Shown here: piece after piece, positions 59,323-64,000 of the stretch
How positions within the stretch are numbered: position 1 is the first letter of the stretch
How the letters are laid out: the number at the start of each line of letters is the position of its first letter
Source of the DNA: Phycisphaera sp.
Lineage (GTDB): Bacteria > Planctomycetota > Phycisphaerae > Phycisphaerales > SM1A02
Assembly (NCBI GenBank): GCA_016124975.1
Contig: WGMP01000047.1
Span: 1 to 64,000 of the forward strand
DNA length: 64,000 nucleotides
Direction of reading: 5' to 3'
The notes under the pieces: generated by a model
Seen by the model: the letters and a program-made list of their open reading frames with translations, nothing else
What the model was told of the DNA's origin: nothing
The model's database searches: none
Position numbers and translations under genes: made by a program

Positions 59323-60451
59323 AGCGGTCGCCGCGCCGCATGGCGCGCGCGAAGCCCGCGAAGAGATGCGCGATGCGGTTCAGGTCGCGCAGGCTCGTCA
59401 TCTCGACGGTCGTGTGCATGTAGCGGATGGGAAGCGACACGAGGCCGCAGGGGATGCCGCCCGCGACGAAGAGGGCGTCGGTGTCGGTTCCCGAGCCGCC
59501 AGGGGTCGCCGCGCGCTGGAGCGGGATCGACAGCCGCGCCGCGGTCTCCGCGAGCCGCGCCACGACCTCGGGCTGCATGGCGGCGCCGATCGCAAGCTTC
59601 GGCCCGCCTGCGAGCTTGAAGAGCCCGTGCTGCGCGTGGCTGATTCCGGGGCTGTCGGTCGCGTGGCCCACGTCGGTGACGAGCGCGACGGTCGGCGCGA
59701 GCGAACGCGCCACCATCTGCGCGCCCTTCAGGCCGATCTCCTCCTGCACGGTCGACACGGCCACGACGCGCACCTCGAGCTCGGCCGCCGCCGCCGCGAC
59801 GAGGCGAAGCGCTTCCGCGGCGATCCAGGTGCCGATCCTGTTGTCGAGCGCGCGCGCCACCACGAGGTCGTCGTTCAGCTGCATGAAGCCGTCGAGGAAG
59901 ACGCCCGCGTCGCCGATGGCAAGGCGGGACTTCGCCTCGTCGGCGCTCGTGGCGCCGATGTCGATGAAGAGCTCGTGGACTTTGCGCACTTTGCCTTCGG
60001 CGCTCTTGTCCTGCAGGTGGATCGCCGTGGCGCCGATGAGGCCAAGCACGGGCTTCTCGACGCCTGCGACGGAGCTCGTGAAGCGCACGCGCTTGCCGAC
60101 GATCGAGCCAGCGTCGATGCCGCCAATCGCCTTGCAGTAGACGAATCCCTTGTCGTCGAAGTGGTTGACCATCAGGCCGATCTCGTCGGCGTGGCCGCAG
60201 ATCGCGAGCGTCGGCACGCCGTCGCCCTCGGGTCCCACGGAGGCGAAGCAGTTGCCGTAGGCGTCGTTCCAGGTCGCGCGCGCGAAGGACCTGACATACG
60301 AGAGCCAGACGCGCTGGCCGGCGCGCTCGAAGCCAGACGGGCTCGGCGTGTCGAGGAGCTCCCGCAGGAAGGCGAGGCTCTCTGGACGGATGGCGCCGAT
60401 CAAGTTGGGATCGTGCGCGGGGGACTCGTTGCCGTTCGATGCTGCGCTCAT
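59306..60451 (-). CDS. M42 family metallo-aminopeptidase
   Basis: A 381-residue M42 peptidase (glutamyl aminopeptidase / deblocking aminopeptidase / FrvX-like). Likely metal and catalytic residues are in CGHADEIGLMV, ARALDNRIG, VQEEIGLKGA, DVGHATD and the C-terminal RYMHTTVEM. It normally forms dodecameric tetrahedra that trim peptides from proteolysis. Start 60451 gives a Ser/Asn-rich leader before LLDTPSPSGFE. It overlaps the convergent methyltransferase gene by 17 bp at the 3' end. Confidence 0.93.
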   Translation of the reverse strand: MSAASNGNESPAHDPNLIGAIRPESLAFLRELLDTPSPSGFERAGQRVWLSYVRSFARATWNDAYGNCFASVGPEGDGVPTLAICGHADEIGLMVNHFDDKGFVYCKAIGGIDAGSIVGKRVRFTSSVAGVEKPVLGLIGATAIHLQDKSAEGKVRKVHELFIDIGATSADEAKSRLAIGDAGVFLDGFMQLNDDLVVARALDNRIGTWIAAEALRLVAAAAAELEVRVVAVSTVQEEIGLKGAQMVARSLAPTVALVTDVGHATDSPGISHAQHGLFKLAGGPKLAIGAAMQPEVVARLAETAARLSIPLQRAATPGGSGTDTDALFVAGGIPCGLVSLPIRYMHTTVEMTSLRDLNRIAHLFAGFARAMRRGDRFTPVL

Positions 60452-60487
60452 CCGCGCAAGATAGCGGCGGGCGCGTGGCGAACCCGT

Positions 60488-60844
60488 TCAGCTCGCGCGC
60501 TTCGGGCGCGCCTTCAGCCGCGGGGCGCTCTCCGAGAACATCTCCGTGGCCGAGCGGATCGGCGGCGGCGATGCAGGCGGCATCTGGTGCGGCGCGGGCG
60601 GGTGATTCGTCGCGGACGGGGAGGCTGGGGAGGAAGCGGACGGGTGCGACGAGCCAGACGACCCCGCATGGGCGGAGTGCGGCTGCGACGCTGCGTCGGA
60701 CCTGGCGCCCGTCGCCGCGGCTCCGGAGTCGGGGCCTTGTTCAGGCCCCATGCGACGCTGGCGCGCCTCCTCGATCGATCGGCCCATGTTCTGAATCAGG
60801 GCTCGGAGCTGCTGGGGGTTGCGCGCGTGTCGATTGTTGCTCAT
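60488..60844 (-). CDS. Small protein with conserved-looking N-terminal helix
   Basis: A 118-residue protein I do not recognise. ATG 60844 has a GGAGG Shine-Dalgarno 6 bp upstream. The first 34 residues form a basic, probably helical segment (NNRHARNPQQLRALIQNMGR), and the rest is a Ser/Pro/Ala-rich disordered tail. It is 36 bp upstream of the M42 peptidase gene on the same strand, so co-transcription is likely. No catalytic motif is seen. Confidence 0.6.
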   Translation of the reverse strand: MSNNRHARNPQQLRALIQNMGRSIEEARQRRMGPEQGPDSGAAATGARSDAASQPHSAHAGSSGSSHPSASSPASPSATNHPPAPHQMPPASPPPIRSATEMFSESAPRLKARPKRAS

Positions 60845-61104
60845 GTCGTCCTCCGAACGCCCACCTCGGGCGAACCATCGCGCCCTTCGGGCTTCCGCAA
60901 CGGGGCCTCGCGTGGCCTTGCGGCCGCGCGTGCGTTCCCCTCGCTTTCCGCAGGATCGGCGCATAAAGAACCTAGGTTTGGTGAATCTGCGCTCTTTCAG
61001 ACGAATCGCGGCTTCGGGAATGACCCCGCGCACAGGCGGCCTGCGACAGGGCCTCGGCGTAGACTGCGCCCCCACACGAATTCGGATCCCGCAATCTGCC
61101 TGCC

Positions 61105-62643
61105 ATGCCCAACATCGCGCCTTCCAACGCCTTCGTCCGTTCCCACACCGCCGCCGTCCTCAGTGTCGTCGGCGCCCTTGCTGCGCACGGGTTCGGCGCC
61201 CTCTCCGTCGCCTCGGCGGCCTCGGTCGACCTTCCTCGGCACCCGTCGCTCTCGCCGGATGGAACCGTCGTCGTCTTCTCGTGGCGTGGCGACCTCTGGC
61301 GCGCTCCCGCCGGCGGCGGCGAGGCGATCCGCCTGACCTCGAACCCCGCGAGCGAGACCCGCAGCGGTTTCACCGCCGACGGTGCCCGCATCGTCTTCGA
61401 GAGCGACCGCGAGGGCAGCCGCAACCTCTGGTCGATGCGCGCCGACGGCAGCGACCTTCGCCGCGTGACGGAGCTCGACGCGTCGTTCGCGCTCTCGTCG
61501 GTCGGCGTCTTCGCGGGCCGCCCCGTCGCCTTCATCGAGAGCACGCTCGAGGGCGACCTCTACCGCTCCTCGCGTCCCTTCATGGTGCCGCTCGATCTCG
61601 CGGACGGAAAGTCCGCGTCGCCCGTGCGCGTGCACGATGCGTTCGGTGGAGCCGCGAACGCGTCCGCTTCGGGCGCGGCGGTCCTCTTCGAGCGCGGCGG
61701 CTCTGGCTGGAGCCGCCGCGGCTACACGGGCCCCGACAACCGCGATGTCTGGCTCTTCGATTCCGAGGCAAAGACCTTCACGCAGCTGACGCGCCACGCG
61801 GGCAACGACGGAATGCCGCGCTTCATCGGCGCCGACGAGTTCGTCTATGTCTCCGACCGCGGCACGGGCACGCAGAACCTCCATCGCGCGAAGATCGGCA
61901 CAGCGGTCGACTCCGGCCTGCGCCTGACCGACTTTCGCGACACCGACATCCACGGCCTTGCGGTCTCGGGCGATGGACGCGTGGCCGTCTTCGCGGTGTT
62001 CGGCGACCTGTGGTCGCTCGACCTCTCGCGCGAGGGCGCAGAGCCCGTGCGTCTCGCCTTCACGGCCTCCGACGACGGCCTCATCGAGCGCGAGTTCAAG
62101 CAGGTCGGCCGCGAGGTCTCCGAGGCGGCGCTCTCGCCCGACGGGAAGACCATGGCGGTCGTCGCCTTCGGCGATGTGTTCGTGCGCGCGGTCGAGGACA
62201 AGAGCCCGACCCGCCGCGTCACCTCGGGTGAGGCCCGCGAGCGCGAGATCGCGTGGAGCGCAGACGGACTCACGCTCTACTTCGTGAGCGACGAGGACGG
62301 CAGCGAGTCGATCTACGCGGCCACGGTCGCGGAGACCCGCGCCGAGGCCCGTGAGCGCGGCAAGCCGAAGCCGCCCGCGGCGGCGGAGGAGGCGAAGGCT
62401 GAAGAACCCAAGGTTGAAGAGCCCAAGGCTGAAGAACCCAAGGCTGAAGAGCCCAAGGTTGAAGAGCCCAAGGTTGAAGAGCCCAAGGTTGAAGAGCCCA
62501 AGGTTGAAGAGCCCAAGGTTGAAGAACCCAAGGCCGAGGAACCCAAGGCCGAGGAACCCAAGGCCGAAGAACCAGCCGAGAAGCAAGGACGACAAGAAGT
62601 CCGACGCGAAGAAGAAGGACGAGAAGAAGGACCCCGCGCTTGA
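61105..62643 (+). CDS. Tricorn protease homologue, N-terminal part (ends at a frameshift)
   Basis: The first 512 residues of a Tricorn-type protease. A signal peptide is likely (AVLSVVGALAAHGFGALSVASAAS). A beta-propeller of WD40/TolB-like repeats follows (HPSLSPDGTVVVFSWRGDLW; SDREGSRNLWSMRADGSDLRRVT; LFDSEAKTFTQLTRHAGNDGMPRF). At 62399-62574 a 15-bp repeat codes EEPKV/EEPKA about 12 times. Right after it, an apparent extra C at 62584 shifts the frame, and this ORF ends at 62641-62643 after a short Arg/Glu-rich tail. The second part continues in another frame. It is divergent from the small protein gene. Confidence 0.85.
   Translation: MPNIAPSNAFVRSHTAAVLSVVGALAAHGFGALSVASAASVDLPRHPSLSPDGTVVVFSWRGDLWRAPAGGGEAIRLTSNPASETRSGFTADGARIVFESDREGSRNLWSMRADGSDLRRVTELDASFALSSVGVFAGRPVAFIESTLEGDLYRSSRPFMVPLDLADGKSASPVRVHDAFGGAANASASGAAVLFERGGSGWSRRGYTGPDNRDVWLFDSEAKTFTQLTRHAGNDGMPRFIGADEFVYVSDRGTGTQNLHRAKIGTAVDSGLRLTDFRDTDIHGLAVSGDGRVAVFAVFGDLWSLDLSREGAEPVRLAFTASDDGLIEREFKQVGREVSEAALSPDGKTMAVVAFGDVFVRAVEDKSPTRRVTSGEAREREIAWSADGLTLYFVSDEDGSESIYAATVAETRAEARERGKPKPPAAAEEAKAEEPKVEEPKAEEPKAEEPKVEEPKVEEPKVEEPKVEEPKVEEPKAEEPKAEEPKAEEPAEKQGRQEVRREEEGREEGPRA
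62399..62574. repeat. 15-bp in-frame tandem repeat coding EEPKV/EEPKA
   Basis: About 12 copies of GAAGAGCCCAAGGTT and close variants run head to tail, coding a Glu/Pro/Lys linker between propeller blades of the Tricorn-like protein. Such arrays are prone to slippage. The frameshift lies about 10 bp beyond its end. Confidence 0.93.
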
Positions 62644-64000
62644 TCCGTCGCGCTGGGCCGACGCCGTTCGCTTCACGGTGACGCCCGTGACGAGCGGCCC
62701 CGACGACGACCGCGGGCCCGTCGCGTCGCCCGACGGCAAGTGGCTTCTCTTCCGCAGGAATCTCGGCGATGTCATGCGCCTCGATCTCGCCACGGGCGAG
62801 CTCTCGACCGTGCGCACGGGCTGGGACTCCTCGGTCGAGTATGTGTTCTCGCCCGATGGGTCGCTTCTCGCGATCGCGGAGAGCGACCAGGACTTCAACA
62901 CCGACATCTGGGTGATGCCCGCCGATGGTTCGCGCGAGGCGGTCAATGTCACGCGGCACCCCGACAACGACGGCATGCCGCGTTTCTCCGCCGACGGCCG
63001 CATGCTCGCGTTCCTCTCCGAGCGCACGAACGAGGAGCTTGACGCGTGGGTCGTCTTCCTCGACCGCGACATCGAGGGGAAGTCCGAGCGCGACCTCGCG
63101 CAGTACTTCAAGGACGCCGCGGAAGCCGCGAAGAAGCGCAAGCCGCTCGAGCCCGTGGCGAAGGCAAAGGACGAGTCGAAGGCTGGGGCGAAGGACGAGT
63201 CGAAGGACGAGTCGAAGGCTGACGCGAAGGATGCTGCAGCCGAGACCAAGCCCGCCGCATCGCTCTTCGACGAGCTCGAGCTCGCCGACGCCTTCCTTCG
63301 CCTCCGCCGCGTGACCACGATGCCCGGCAGCGAAGGCGGCCTCGAGCTCCTCCCGTCGGGCGAGCGCCTCGTCTTCACCGGCGCGGAAGGCCGCGAGCGC
63401 GCGCTTCTCTCGATCAAGTACGACGGAACCGACCAGAAGCGGATCGGCGCCGATGTGCGCGTCGCGGGGCTCTCGTTCGCGGGCGACCGCATCGTGGCCG
63501 TCTCGGGCGGACAGGCGCAGTCGATCGCCGTCGCGGGCGGCGACAGCAAGACGATCGACATCTCCGCGACGAGCGAGATCGATCTCGCACGGCTCAACGA
63601 GCGCAAGCTGCGCGAGGTCTCGCGCCTCATGCAGCGCGGCTTCTACATGGATCCCGCCGAGAAGGGCCTCGACTGGGCTGCGCTCACGGAGCGCCATGTC
63701 GCGCTCGCGCGCGTTGCGCGCACGGCGGAGGAGTTCGACTTCGTCGCGAACATGTTCATCGGCCATCTCGACGCCTCGCACCTCGGCGTGCGCTCCGCGT
63801 CTGAGGACGCGGCGCCGCGGCGTCCGCACGGCCGCATCGGCGCGTCGACGGAGGAGGCCGAGGGCGGGCGCCGCGTGACGGCGGTGCTGCCCGATTCGCC
63901 TGCGGCGCTCGCGAACCCCGCGATCGCCGTCGGCGATGTCATCGTGTCCGTCGACTTCGAGCCCGTCGATCCGTCGCGGCCGCTCGAGGCAGCGCTCGCG
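62585..64000 (+). pseudogene. Tricorn protease homologue, continuation after the frameshift (cut by window end)
   Basis: From 62585 a frame offset by one base from the N-terminal ORF stays open to the window end. It reads KDDKKSDAKKKDEKKDPALD, then a second propeller (GPVASPDGKWLLFRRNLGDVMRLDL; VFSPDGSLLAIAESDQDFNTDIWV; PRFSADGRMLAFLSERTNEELDAW), a Lys/Glu/Asp-rich linker (about 63110-63250), and the start of the Tricorn core (RHVALARVARTAEEFDFVAN; GHLDASHLGVRSASEDA). The opening of a PDZ domain follows (VTAVLPDSPAALANP). The catalytic peptidase domain lies beyond the window. Removing one base at 62584 restores a single ORF, so this is either a sequencing error or a disrupted gene. Confidence 0.8.

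Noticed and set aside
1-64000. tRNA, rRNA, tmRNA, RNase P RNA or insertion sequence
   Set aside because: Reading the intergenic regions revealed no T-loop plus acceptor pattern, rRNA core sequence or transposase gene; a covariance-model scan would be needed to exclude them fully.

Overview
The window is a 64 kb piece of a very GC-rich bacterial chromosome. The gene set points to Planctomycetota, most likely class Phycisphaerae: an ECF sigma factor coupled to a Hanks-type kinase, paired ClpP genes, LL-diaminopimelate aminotransferase, OprO/P-type porins, an exosortase inside a polysaccharide locus, dockerin-like repeats, a Tricorn-type protease and a reduced cell-wall cluster (rsmH, a LysM protein, an FtsL-like protein, ftsI). 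This assignment is inferred from content; no rRNA gene is present. I see no tRNA, rRNA, CRISPR array, transposase or prophage genes. Coding density is high and many genes overlap by ATGA or GTGA.

Layout. 1-8.9 kb: a 135-bp tandem repeat, a DUF72 gene, an intergenic region rich in inverted repeats, a kinase/ECF sigma pair, two clpP genes, an FHA-GAF histidine kinase and holA. 9.2-11.9 kb: a proline/glutamine-rich envelope protein and pyrB. 12.1-25.3 kb: an exopolysaccharide/exosortase locus (Wza-like export protein, exosortase, EpsI-like protein, a 1578-residue TPR protein, a Wzc-like chain-length protein with a degenerate P-loop, an SDR epimerase and a WecA/MraY-type transferase). This runs without a clear break into 25.3-29.7 kb, a reduced division/wall cluster. 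29.7-33.3 kb: an orphan nuoH with a 66-residue gene, repeat-rich DNA, and radA. 33.6-36.8 kb: two related porins with strong terminators. 36.9-44.4 kb: a purine operon (a PurS-PurL fusion, purQ, a Gfo/Idh/MocA oxidoreductase), a COG4529-like flavoprotein and endonuclease IV. 44.8-64 kb: a TPR lipoprotein, queF, a large exported protein of unknown function, a divergent transketolase, an esterase-fold protein without a nucleophile, a DUF4097-like lipoprotein, rlmE, a dockerin-like/EF-hand protein, dapL, a PmtA-like methyltransferase, an M42 peptidase, a small conserved-looking protein, and a Tricorn protease interrupted by a frameshift and cut by the window end.

How the genes work together. The 12-25 kb block looks like a lipid-linked polysaccharide pathway: priming by the WecA-like enzyme, nucleotide-sugar modification, chain-length control, and export through a Wza-type channel. 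It is combined with exosortase/EpsI, but no PEP-CTERM substrate lies in the window. The wall cluster keeps septal transpeptidase genes without mur ligases or ftsZ.

The observations most worth checking are these. Short tandem repeats sit on or just after gene 3' ends, and at three genes the repeated stop codon falls in all three frames. Three enzyme-fold proteins have lost core catalytic residues (Wzc-like P-loop lysine, transketolase histidines and metal ligands, esterase serine). A one-base frameshift interrupts the Tricorn gene. A perfect 22-bp inverted repeat encloses a 161-bp structured element.
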